Both the position numbers and the translations under genes were made by a program. Positions 49,476-60,777 of a DNA stretch of 64,000 bases are shown here, piece after piece. Source of the DNA: Straminergon stramineum (Eukaryota; Streptophyta; Bryopsida; Hypnales; Calliergonaceae); NCBI GenBank assembly GCA_963920665.1, contig OY987266.1, forward strand, positions 1,245,001 to 1,309,000, written 5' to 3'. The notes under the pieces were generated by a model, which made no database searches, was not told where the DNA came from, and saw only the letters and a list, made by a program, of their open reading frames with translations. Each line of letters begins with the position of its first letter. The first letter of the stretch is position 1.

Positions 49476-51443
49476 TTCTTCCAATCCTCTCCAGCCCTAA
49501 TTTCAAGCTCCTCAATTCGACCACCACTAGTGCAAAATCGAAAAACTCCTCAATTCGAAACACACAATTCTAAAATGGAAGAGAAAACGCAACCCGTGAG
49601 ACTTTGAAGTGTCAATTGCGCACGTTGGATTTGACTGGGCAAGCTTGTCTTGAGGGCACAAAAGTGAATTGGGTTCAATGTTTTCGAATCCAAGATTTTG
49701 CTGCGAGCTTGACTTTTCAGTTAACTCCACTTGTGGCCATCCAGATGTCGAAGAATGTGAGAGAAGGATTGAGTGAGGGCTCATCGGTTGACAGCTTCAC
49801 GAGCTGCAATCGAGTGAACCAGTGCGGTAACGCGGGGACTCCGGGGAGAATGTAGTGCGCAGGATTCAGAATCTGTAGACGACGGTTGTGGATGAATGAT
49901 AAATGATTCTGTTCCGCTGTATGACGGATTCTGTTGCTGAGATGAATGAGGCTCTATTTATGGATGCATATTGATGGGGCTTTGCAGTGAGAGGCGTGTA
50001 TGCTGACTAGGGGCCTTGCGACGTGGAGTGACGTGTGGACTCCACCTGGGCGCATTCTGGACTGCTGACTGGTTCACTGATCAATATCATATATCATAGG
50101 GGGATCGCAATTGGACTGGCACTCCTCACCGAGTTCGGTGAAAAAGTGACGTGGCAGCTCAGGGTTTGTGCTGGGGAGACATTAAGCGAACCCACTGAAA
50201 GATTTCTTACTTGTCCGCCATTTGTTCTTGGTTTACTTCTTGGAATAAACTCTGTGTTGAAAAAGTAAAAAAGAAAAAAAAAAAAAATTTACCCATCTTT
50301 AAAGAAGAATAACATAATCTTTCATCAAATTCGTTGAAAGGCTAAATATTTTACTATGACTCCCCATAATATAGATATTGTAGATTGGGTAAGAACTCAA
50401 TGGAGTCCAAAAATTTGGACCCCAAATATTATTGTGTTGCATCACTACCTAGTACTTGCATCAAAAAAGTTGGGCCACATTATTTTGATGCCATTTTGAT
50501 AGCAAGGGCTATTTCAGTGTCATTTTGATAGTGGAGTTGGTATGGAGGTTGGCAACAAATTATCTTCAAAGTTTTTCAATGCACCACATTCACATGCTTT
50601 GAAGTTGTTGATATAAGGTTAGAGCACCCAACAAGGTCCATGTACCAAATGGCATCACTATTTAGGCCAATAATTCATTCTAAAACATAAATGTAACTGA
50701 ATTGTACACACCGTATCATTTTAGGTCAAAAAAATAAGCGCTCTATTGGCTACCTATATTTCGAGCCTGAAATGATTATGCTCTGTAGAGTCTAAGGCCA
50801 TTGGGTACAGGGATGCCATTGGGTGCTCTTACCTTGGTTGCTTTTTTAGTCTTGAGGCACATCGAATGTTGTCTCGTGTATTGCACAATTCTTATTTTCC
50901 CAATAGACTATTCATTACTCAAGAAATTTTGTCATAGCTAAAAAGAAAGAAAGAAAATTGTACATTGCAACACTTTGCCAATGAACTCTCTATCACCATG
51001 GACCATTTTGTTGTCATAGCCTATTTATTGTAGCCCATATTGAGTGGACAATCAATCACAAATTCACAACCTAGTACAAGAGTGACTTCCAAATTGTGAC
51101 ACTACTATAGTGACTTTGAAAATCTTTCTTTCTTACATTTATATATGGAATCCCCATTGAGGATGCTCTAAATGTTTGAAGTAAAGATTGTAAGGTCAAT
51201 TTTTTTAAGCAAAATAAATAAGTAGTAGAAACTTATTTGATAAAAAAAACTTTTGTGTCACATAGCATTTTTGAATAGGGAGGTTCGAAGCCTTTCTACT
51301 ATATTGAAAATAATTAGTAGTGTAGTGGTCCATAATTCATGGGTATGTTTGCATTCAAGATTTTCTACATTGAAAAGAGCCTTGATTTTTGGGAAGCAAA
51401 TTGAAAGCCCCTTAACTTGAACTTCACAAATGTTGTGCATTGG
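49476..51443. other. Upstream region of the hydrolase gene and AT-rich spacer
   Basis: 49476-49900 has open frames on both strands and moderate GC, and probably holds the 5' UTR and promoter of the hydrolase gene. Beyond 50260 it is AT-rich. No gene recognised. Confidence 0.4.
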
Positions 51444-51642
51444 TTAACCCCTAAAGGACCAAGGCCTTTTCTCTACAAAAAAAACACTCAAAACTGCCAA
51501 TTCTATAGCAAAGAGTAAAAAAATTTGAAAATTGTTTTTTGTGCACATCTAACCTGAGGATCTTAGACCTAACTAGTATAAGTATTTGTGGAAAAAATTT
51601 CAGAAATTTTAACCGCATAGATTGCAAGACATTTGTGTTTAA

Positions 51643-53499
51643 CCCCTAAGCACTCCAATGTCCATTTTTTGACTGATGAACAGATTGAAACTGGAGTTTC
51701 ATCCTCCTCACTACTTGGATGATAGTTATTCTAATTTGTAGAGATAGGTTATCAAGTTGTTATTCTATCTAATGGTTGGATTTGGTGTTATTAGTGTATA
51801 TATTTTTCTAAAATTACAAATGTGCAAGTATGTCAAGTGGTCAAATTGCATTGACTTTAGTTCAAAACTGGTTTTTTCAAAATGAGGTCATAGATTTGAA
51901 GAACAAAAAAATTTCAAAAAATCAAAATATGAAGAGAACCTCATTTCAAATCCATTCCAACAAATTTTACTTAGAAAATGATAATATTTTGCTTGTAATC
52001 GAATTTTGAAGGAATTTTGGAATTTCTCTTTCAAAATTTATAAAAAAAGATTGGTGATAGAAGTGGTGAATCTAACCATACAAATGGAATCTACAAATCA
52101 TAATCTACAACTTTAATTTGTATTTCAATTCCAAAATATGCCTACAAATAGCATTTTATAATGATTTTTCTCAAATCATCAATTCTTGTCACGACCTTCA
52201 TCAAGAGGCGTGCCCGGCCACCTTGGTGAGCAAGGGGGACGTTGGGGGTGACTCCCCAAGCCTTGCAAGAGATGAGGTGAGGGGGACTAGGGGTCGCGAG
52301 TGATCAAAGCGATGTAGCGCTCTGATCTGGACAAATTTGGGGGCGTGTTGCACATGCTTGGAAAGCTTATGAGGAGATGCGTCCATGGGTTGAAAGAACA
52401 CGAGAATCCGAGTTGGTAGTCAAAAGATATGGCTCCTCAAAGTTGGCAGCGTCCCGGTCGCGTCTCGAGGCATAGGGACGTGGGAAACAAGGTTTGGGAG
52501 GGTTCCTTTGAGCCAAATAGGGCATGCCACATATCATTGGAAAGCTAAGGAGACAAGATTTATAGAATGACAAGGCTCATGAAGAGATGAGCTGTGAGCT
52601 AAAAGTTATGGGCATCCAAAGAGGGTGGAGTCCTAGAGAACTACACCTCCCGGGGGACTCGTACCTTTGGAGGGCCATAATTTCCTCAATACTTGTCGTA
52701 TTAGGAAAAATGAATAGTGCATGGTGATTTATGAAAAATGTAGATCATGAAAATGGGCTCGCACTTGGGATTTGGAGCTCGTAGATAAGAGTTATCCTGA
52801 TGGAAAGATCGAGAGTCTTTTGGAGGTCCGGTTTGGGGATACCACTTGGAAATGGGTGGTCTTCCAAGATGGGGTGCATCTTGGGGATTACCGGTGACCC
52901 CTAGTATGGGGTGGCTGCCGAATCCCGCAGAGAGTACTATGAGGACGGGTAGTCTCCCTCCTCACTCCCGAATGGTGCCATGGTGAGCCTAAGTGGCCCC
53001 GGGTGGTGAGGTTAGTGTTGAAGCCTCACCACCACTTGTGTGTTACCATGGAGTGCTTGTGCACTCCTTGATACCGGTTGGGTGGTGTCCCACTCCACAC
53101 TAGGCCATGGTGTGAGTCTCGTTTGGTGAGTCCCGAAATGAGTTGGGTTGGGCCTAGTGGGGAGTTGGGTCCTATGCAAGGGCGGTTAGCACTGGTGGGG
53201 AGTAGTACCTCCACTGAGTGCTTGGACATCAATGGAAGTTCTACCCCATGTCATCAAATGACATGCCCGGTGTCTTGTGAGAGTTAAATATTGGAAGGAA
53301 AGGATTGAGAGTCACGGAGGAATAGGGAACCCCGTAACTTGAGTTGGAACCTAACATTGTAGGTGCGTGGCATGTGCAATGTTAGGAGAGCGTGAACCTT
53401 GGTGGCACTAAAGTGTTAAATGCTTGGAAAGTAAGCTTAAGGTGGTAAGTGTCACTAAGGGATGTGACAATTCTGGAGATGAATCTGGATATTTAGGGG
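51643..53499. mobile_element. piggyBac-like element B inserted in A, itself split by a solo LTR
   Basis: TTAA at 51639-51642 and 53500-53503 flank ends CCCCTAAGCACTCC and ATTTAGGGG. Without the LTR and one target duplication it is about 569 bp. Its first roughly 60 bp match the 5' end of the transposase-bearing element C (shared TCCA.TT.TT.GA..GATGAACAG), so B is probably a deleted derivative of such an element. The empty site is visible at 22939-22942 in the other copy of A. Confidence 0.85.
52187..53469 (+). mobile_element. Solo LTR, copy 2
   Basis: 1283 bp, starting TGTCACGACC and ending GATGTGACA. A perfect 5 bp target duplication ATTCT flanks it (52182-52186 and 53470-53474). Homologous to 16322-17614 over its full length. 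No internal retrotransposon genes remain, so recombination between the two LTRs is the likely origin. It sits inside element B. Confidence 0.92.
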
Positions 53500-55467
53500 T
53501 TAAAGTAGAAAAACAAGCTTTTCAACACATTGCAGGACTAGATTATCTAACTTTGAACCTTCTTAACTTTAACTTTTTGCACTACAAAGATTTGAACTTT
53601 AAATATTTGTGGTGGAGAATTGAGTTGAGAATATAGGAAAAAAGATACAAAATAAATAAATATTTATTCTTTAAAAAATTATTAAGTAGATGTAGGTACA
53701 AGATAGAAGGAAAATCTAAATTATGAATATCCCTCAAATGGAATTAAAATGCACAAATCCCAATGTTGAGATTGTTCTAGCAAGAAAATTAAACCATAAA
53801 GACCTTTTTTGGAAATATTAAAAAAATTGCATTCAAAAATGAGTCCTGCAAGTTATTTTTTCTGAAAGATGCTCTAATGGCCCGAAAAACAAGATTGTCC
53901 ATAACTTAACCCCTAAACGTGCCAACGTCCACTTCTTAGACGATGAACAGAGGAGAAGTTGAATAGCTCATGGACAACGACAATTTTTCATCCATCCTTT
54001 TTTGTGGAGGTTGGTGCCCATGTTATGATGCCAGAATGGAATAGCTAATGCTTGAATATGATGTTTCCATTTTTTAATAAATAAACAAGGCCAAAGGTGT
54101 TTAGAAAACAAGAAATTTTTGTCTGCCCAATCATGACAAGAATAGAGGTGCCAAAAATTTCAGAGTTGTTCCATTCATTGTAGGCAGTGCTCTTTTATAC
54201 AATTTGATGACATCATAATAATGTTCTCGGCTTTTTTTACTAATGTTCCCAATTGCATGAGGACAACTTTGTGGAATCGTATGAGAATTTATGAAGGCAT
54301 TCAGTTGAATGTGTACAGTACGACAGACACAGTTGTCACTCACCAATGACATAGCGTGCAATTCAATTTTTGAATGCAAATTCCCACCATTTGCAGTTTG
54401 AGTACAAGGACCTCCAAGTTCTAGAATGTCATGTCCTATACTCACTAGAAGGCTATGTCGTGCTCATGAACAATTCATAGAATAGAGCTCCACAAAGTAC
54501 AACATTCTAAACTGTGCAATATTGTGGCGCTCTATACATTGAATGCACCGTTTTTGTAAAGGGGCATGTACTAGCCAAGATTACCTCTAGAGTTCCCCAT
54601 TAGCAAAAAAATAATTTTGCAATAAATCCACTTCAACTTGGCTAGCACTCACTAATGTCGAACAACCTTTCCCATGCCATAGTAGCCTCCTTGCCGGCGC
54701 CTACATTCATGAGGGCCCAATTCTACAACTTGCACAATACTCTTGCATCCCCCATAAGAGAACATGAGAATACCTGTTTCAATGCCCTTTCATACAGAGT
54801 ATGAGTACATGTTTACAGTTGCAAAAGATATGAGTACATGTTTTCATTTGGAGAAGATTTGAAAGTAGCCATTCCGCTCTGAAGTTCACAATTACGGACA
54901 TCTGCTTCATTTCATAGTCCTCTTGAGTGTAAGATATCTGATGAGTAGTATTTCTTGATGTCCACATGAAGGACTATTGTTTGCTTGTTTGACTACCCTT
55001 TGTGTATTCCACTGAAGCCCATCATCATGTACTACAGTCAATTCCCGTTCCTACTATGCATAGGCTCGCTCACATTCCACACTTGCACAAGACAGTACAT
55101 CGTTCAGCAGGGATTTATCATAGACAGTAAGCTCTCATGTTCTTTTCTATAGCACTTGATATTCAGTGCTCGACCACGTTTTGTACTTTGCATGTGTCAA
55201 CAATACTTTGTGGCTCGTGCATAGCAGTCCCATGCACAACCTTGGGTGTCCACTGGAATTTCTTGTATGCAATCTTGTTCATTTTTTCACTAGTGTTGGC
55301 AATTGGTAATATAGAATGCACCATCGCACCGCAGATAATCCCAAACAGTTCAAATTTAGTACTCAATTATTTCACTATATATATGATCATTTTTTTTCAG
55401 GATGTTTATGAACACGGCAACCGACAATAAGAACACCTATACCACACAATAATGAAACCAACTTTTC

Positions 55468-55782
55468 ATGGCCGTAGCATTTGCTTCCTCTGAGCAGCAA
55501 CCCTCTTGGTTGTCATACATTCGTCAAATTGTTCAAGAGTGGACCACCTCCATTGGTGCTAGTGACTCTCAAGCACAATAGATACTTAGACTTCTAGACA
55601 AACGGCAATTACTTCAGAGGACTGTGAAGAGAAGCATCAAGAAGAGGGATACACCACGGGGTCTGCGCTTTCTTTTTCGACACCACTGTGCACACATTCT
55701 GCGCTGGACGAACAGACTACCTAAAGTTCATCTTGAAGGCTTCAATGACAATGTGAACCACGCGCTTCAAGTCCTCCTATAG
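55468..55782 (+). pseudogene. Upstream open-frame relic inside piggyBac element C
   Basis: Reads about 104 codons from ATG with one internal TAG (55579-55581, perhaps from CAG). The product begins MAVAFASSEQQPSWLSY and has a basic middle (RTVKRSIKKRDTPRG). No family recognised. It may be a 5' exon of the transposase or an accessory protein of the element. Confidence 0.45.
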
Positions 55783-56092
55783 CTAGATGTCAGAGTTTCT
55801 TCCCGCATTTGCCGAATTTGTAGTTGCAACGCGTTGTCATAAACGACAATAGTTCATGCATCTTCCTGCCAATACATCATTTGCTGCAAACATGGGCGAC
55901 AATGTTGACGATAGTAGCAAGAACTCCAACTCTCCGACACTTCCTACATAGCCAACATGTCCGATGCATTGTATTGGTTCATTCTAAACTGAGGACAGTA
56001 CGCAGTCATCCTCACAGGAAATGAAGCGTGGAACACGGAAATGAAAACACTTGCTTACTAACAACGTGCATGGCAACGAAGAGAAATTACTA

Positions 56093-56512
56093 ATGAAGAT
56101 GTCCAAGCCGTTGTTGGACTTCTCGAATGTGCCCATTCCCCCGCAACTAACGACAAATCCTCAGCAGTGCATCGCATCTAGCAATAGGACTCTCATTGAA
56201 AGCTCTAACCGCCAATGTGTCATCCGATGGCAAGGCGACTTCTCAACCGTTCGCACCTCCTCGCCAAACCAGCTTTCTACAATTGTGACTATCCCAATGC
56301 CTATGCGCTTCCCTGCAGCACTTCTAGCAGCACATTCCGGAACTCAGGCAACAGAAGAGGCACTAGTGTGGGTTCTTGGTCTTGCTATTCACTCGTACAT
56401 GCGCAGCAACAGACTGGAACTCACATATGTCGTCTTATTCGATAGCGGCAAAGAAGTGCACTTGCCTTCTGGGGAAGTGGACTGCATAGATCTTCTTAAA
56501 CAAAACGACTAG
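56093..56512 (+). pseudogene. Open-frame relic inside piggyBac element C (possible transposase N-terminal part)
   Basis: About 140 open codons. The C-terminal part, ELTYVVLFDSGKEVHLPSGEV, resembles the short beta-rich motif seen in Tudor/chromo-like domains and in N-terminal regions of some transposases. This is a resemblance only. It lies in line with the transposase and may be its N-terminal part, now separated by frameshifts. Confidence 0.4.
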
Positions 56513-57399
56513 AAGGAGGTCTCCATTCCCGAAGTTGACAATTCCAACTTCCGATTACCGGGTGGCCATCCATCGTCCCAAGAGCGAGAAGAGAACAATC
56601 TCACATCATTTCATAGCTTTTACTCCTCATTGTTGCGCTCCTCCACTGCCGATGGTTGCAATGTCGAAGACAACAATGAAGTCTCGTCCCTTCCAGGGAC
56701 CTCTTGTCCACCCCGCCTGTATGAATATGGGATTGCAGAAGCACTGCCGAAGACTATACTGCCCTCAGTGATTACTAGCGCAGTGGTGACCTTACACCCT
56801 CAACTTATAGAGACTCCAACTGTAGTTGCAGAAATTGCGAGTGCAAGAGCCGCTTCTCCTACTTGATTTGCTTCGACTATGCCCCACTTGGAAAGCTTTC
56901 TACACCTATTTGAAGAAGTTGTCCATGACAATGTCTTCTCTTTGCCTTCATATAAGAAGTGGCCACATTGCAAAGATGATCGTGCATAGTCGATGGCTCC
57001 CACTCATGCGATACTCAGCAATTGCCGGCCAGACTTATCGGTTGGTGACCACTACAGAATACAGACGCCGTCGTCATCCATATTGCCTACACAAGTCGGC
57101 GATGGTCACAACACAATGCAGGTGCAACAATTGAGTTCTCAGCAGCATTCTCATAATGAGGCGCTTGCATCAACGCCTACGAGAAGGCTTCCGAAAGCAC
57201 CGGTCAAGTCATGGAAGGCAGCACCATCGTCTGAGGCGACTTCTTCGAGACCTACAGGCGATGCACCCATAGCCACACGAGCCCCACACGAAATGAGAAT
57301 CACTCGTCCCATCGACTCCCTATCGTCATGTAGCAGAGGAACTAGTGTTTCAAGGAATCCGACGGCTAAAAGAGCCCCACATCAAAATGCAACAGGAAG

Positions 57400-58990
57400 G
57401 CTATTGGTGGCAGTTGTACGCTTGGCTTTCCTGTAGGCATATTTGGAAGAGACTTGGAGCATGAATCACGGCACCTTCAGTGTGGCACCTCCAACATTCT
57501 CAGGTCCCATTGGAGGGCCAAGCTTTCCATTTCATTGAATGCCAACAAAGGCCTCTCTCTTTGGTCGATTTTGGAGTGAGCAGACATTGCAACGGATTTG
57601 CGCTGACACGAATCGCTATGCTAGTGAGGTGATGCACGTGTAGAGCAACTTGCCACTTGGCGGACCCAATTGGTGGCGCCTTGACAAAGTGGAATTGAAA
57701 GCATTCTTTGCTATCAATCTGCTTATGGGAATAAAGCGGTTGCCTAATCACCGTAGTTACTAGAACCGGGGAAATGAATTTCTCTATTGTCCTAGTATAT
57801 CTAGTATTATGACAAGTAAGAGATATGAAGACATCACGCGTTGTCTTCACATCGCTAATGACAGTGTGCCTATTATTCCTGGGGAAGATGTAGAGTTCGA
57901 CAAACTAAGGAAGATGAGGTGGCTAGTGACAGAAGTTCAACTAAGGTTCAAAAGCAACTAGCATTTGAACCAGGAGGTGACAGTGGACGAAACTATAATC
58001 CCTTACAAAGGCAAATATTGCCCTATCAAATAGTACATGCCTAGGAAACCAACGAAGTGGGGAGTTAAAGTGTGGTGCTTAGCTGTTGCACGTCATAAAT
58101 ATATTTATGACTTCCAGATCAACACAGGATCATTATTCATAGAGATGTTGGCAGGAGGCGGTAGAAGAGACACCAAAACTGCTCATGAAGTAGTCATGTA
58201 GTTAATAGAGGGTCTCTATGGCCTTGCCCACATTGTTTGCACTGACAATTACTTCATGTCTGTGAAGTTATTGATAGAGCTTTGAGCACGAGGGACATTT
58301 GGTGTGGGGATGGTTCAATGCAATAGACTGGGATTGTTGAAGTCACTACAGGACCTAAAGACCTTGTCTAAGTTGCCTCAAGGAACACTCCTATGACGAA
58401 TACACAACACCAAGGAGATATCGTTTGTGGTTTTCATCGATAGAAAGGCTATCCCTTATGCTTTCCACTTTCTACCCACCGATTCCTGCTCTCGGAGAAG
58501 TGTGGCCGACAGTGCCTAAACGTATTAACGATGAAGCCATGAACTTGTGAACTTCACCGATCCACAAAGCATATACGGAATTCATGAGGGGAGTCGATGT
58601 GGCTGATCACATGAGGGGCAGCTATTCCAGTCAGACAAGAAATCACAAATGGTGGCACAAAAAAAATTTCTATCTACTCAATACCTCTGTCATAAATTGC
58701 TACATCTTGAACAATGTGGCATCTCAACAACTTGGAAAAGATGTAGTCTCACATCTGAACTTCCAATTGCAACTAGCAGATGAATTGAGCCATCCTTGGA
58801 GCTTGTAGAGGGGTGTTGTTTCACAGTTCTGTTTGTTTGTACCAAGTGTTCACGGGATGGTGCGGACTGGGCATCATTGGAAGTGCCGATTTTGTATGGG
58901 GCCAACGTGAACAAACTTGGTTTGTGCTCAATGTGGAGGCGTTCACCTACACTCCGGTGAGTGCTTCCAGCGTAGTCACTATATATTAAG
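57400..58990 (+). pseudogene. piggyBac transposase (DDE_Tnp_1_7 type), degraded
   Basis: The catalytic domain reads in one frame from about 57440 to 58490 with several in-frame stops, then in another frame to about 58800. All three catalytic Asp are present: in TVDETIIPYKGK, in HIVCTDNYFM and in MRGVDVADHMRG. YMPRKPTKWGVKVW is a strong piggyBac signature. A C-terminal Cys/His-rich segment (CRFC, CAQC, HLHSGECF) matches the cysteine-rich DNA-binding tail of the family. Stops lie mostly where CAG (Gln) or TGG (Trp) is expected, so C-to-T or G-to-A change is the main form of damage. It cannot encode a full protein now. Confidence 0.9.
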
Positions 58991-60777
58991 GAGATGAACG
59001 GTCTGCACGTCGTCATGAGAACTACAAATCCATGACAGTTACAGAAATGGCCGCGGTTGACATGTGTACAATTCATAAGACATAATGGCAAGAAGTTTTG
59101 AGTACATAATACCAACCCATAGTATTGGCTCAATCTTGTAGCTATATTAGAAAGAGAACGTGTTGGGTGACATTCAGAATGGATAGGGCCTCGAGGTCAT
59201 AACATGTGCATAGAGAAGTCACAGTAGTGGTTACTATATTGCATGGTGCATGGAGGTGATTGATTCCCGCAATTGTCTGGTCGAGGATGACAAACTACCT
59301 GTCCGAACCAGCAGCCGACTTCTACACATGCAAGCTTTTCGATGGCATGAGGACCTATATTTCACATGAGACAGTATACGCGGAATACTATATATGCAAT
59401 GAGTAAGTACAGAGCTCCTTGAAGCAAATGTCTAGGTCGGAGTACAAAGTTGTGCTCCTATCAAATTCAGTTTGGATTTTCTCATGGGTGGATGCTATAG
59501 GCACTATATCAAGTATGTCTCATGTGCAATTTCTAGCAAACTACTCGCCTTCTTGAAGTTTTCGATCAATGGCCTGCAGCATCGTTTAGCTTTCTAAGTA
59601 GCTCCTCTCAAAGCTAAGGCAGTTAGGATGGAAACATGTACAATGCTATAACAGTGTAACACCTTCTATGCATACTTTAAAAAAATGTGAAAATTGTAAA
59701 CTCTCTGTTGTCAACCTCTTCTTTCTTCGCAAATGAGGACTACAATACTGGTGTGCAATGCATGTGAAGCAATTTAGAGGCCAGTCATGAAGTAATTGAT
59801 AGACTTGCAAGATGCATTCCAGTCGCAACCTTGAGTCTTGTGTACATTCTTTCGACATTCTTCCCGTAGTATTCGTCCTCATCTAAAGCTGAAGTGCATG
59901 CACAGTACAAATGTTGACCGTCAGTTGTATTGTCTTATTAGCAGCAGGCAGCACTACAGTGCACAAAACGGGTAGCAAGTCAGTCCCCAACTTCTGTCGT
60001 TTTTCTATGCCAATCATGTACAATAGTGACCGTAGATCTACCCAAAGAAGCCTTCCTTCTACTGAGTCTAGCAGTACTCGACATTGCAAGCTCTCAATCT
60101 TCCAAGTCTTTGCATCATATTTTGTTATATAAATTCATTCTAACTCTCTACAACCTTAGCTTCAGTGTAAGTATTTTTCACAAATTTCCCACATCTCAAA
60201 CTTCCATGCAATTCGTCATCACTTGAACATAATATATGTTGCCCATGCAAGTCAATGGCTCTAAGAACTCGGTCAAACTTCATAATCTGGCAATCGCCAA
60301 ATTGTTTCGAGTTAATTTTTGTTCTCAATAGCAACACTAATGGATGGACTCCAAATCATACGGTTAAATCCTTCCTTGTGTCATTTGAGTTCATTCCAAT
60401 GTCCTTGCAACATTTTCTTCTTTCCACTGTCTTCACAGTCTCTTGGAAGACTCCGACCACTAAAGGGTTAACTAATCCAAATGGATGAATCAAAGCTTTC
60501 CATGTACACAAAAATATGATATATGAGAAAAAAATAAAAATAAAAAAATTCCAATTTTAGAATTTTTTTTATTGCCCCCTCTCCCCTATTTTTAGCTTAT
60601 TTAGGCATAACTTTTGTTTCCAAGCACTGAATGAAAACAAATTATATTCCCACTAAGCTAATCAATTTTTCTATCTTCACAAAAAGTTTCAAAAAATCAG
60701 TACAAAAATTGAGACCGTAGTTACTTGCCCAAAATCCCATTTGTCCCTTGAAGGAACAATGGTCTTTTAGGGGTTAA

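Larger units (their letters stand above)
53910..60467 (+). mobile_element. piggyBac transposon C, 6.56 kb, with degraded transposase
   Basis: Flanked by TTAA (53906-53909 and 60468-60471), with ends CCCCTAAACGTGCC and ACTAAAGGG. It splits element A at CATAAC/CTAATCCAAATGG; the related copy at about 23340-23380 is continuous there. It contains the transposase relic (about 57400-58990) and two upstream open-frame relics. Its 5' end is shared with element B, and more weakly with E. The inverted repeats are imperfect, so the right boundary is a little less certain than the left. Confidence 0.8.
51448..60773. mobile_element. piggyBac-like element A, split by two nested insertions
   Basis: Bounded by TTAA at 51444-51447 and 60774-60777. 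The left end CCCCTAAAGGACCAAGG and right end CAATGGTCTTTTAGGGG form inverted repeats. Its own DNA is 51448-51638, 53504-53905 and 60472-60773, about 903 bp in all counting single TTAA sites. The middle and right parts are collinear with the copy at 22749-23490, which lacks both insertions. It has no coding capacity and is non-autonomous. Confidence 0.8.

Noticed and set aside
49159..49563. 134-codon minus-strand frame with ATG near 49563
   Set aside because: It overlaps exon 1 and intron 1 of the hydrolase in another frame; the true start MPFCVVKN at 49475 fits the family and the splice pattern.
57500..57850. 116-codon minus-strand frame in element C
   Set aside because: It lies opposite the piggyBac transposase relic, whose plus-strand motifs are convincing.
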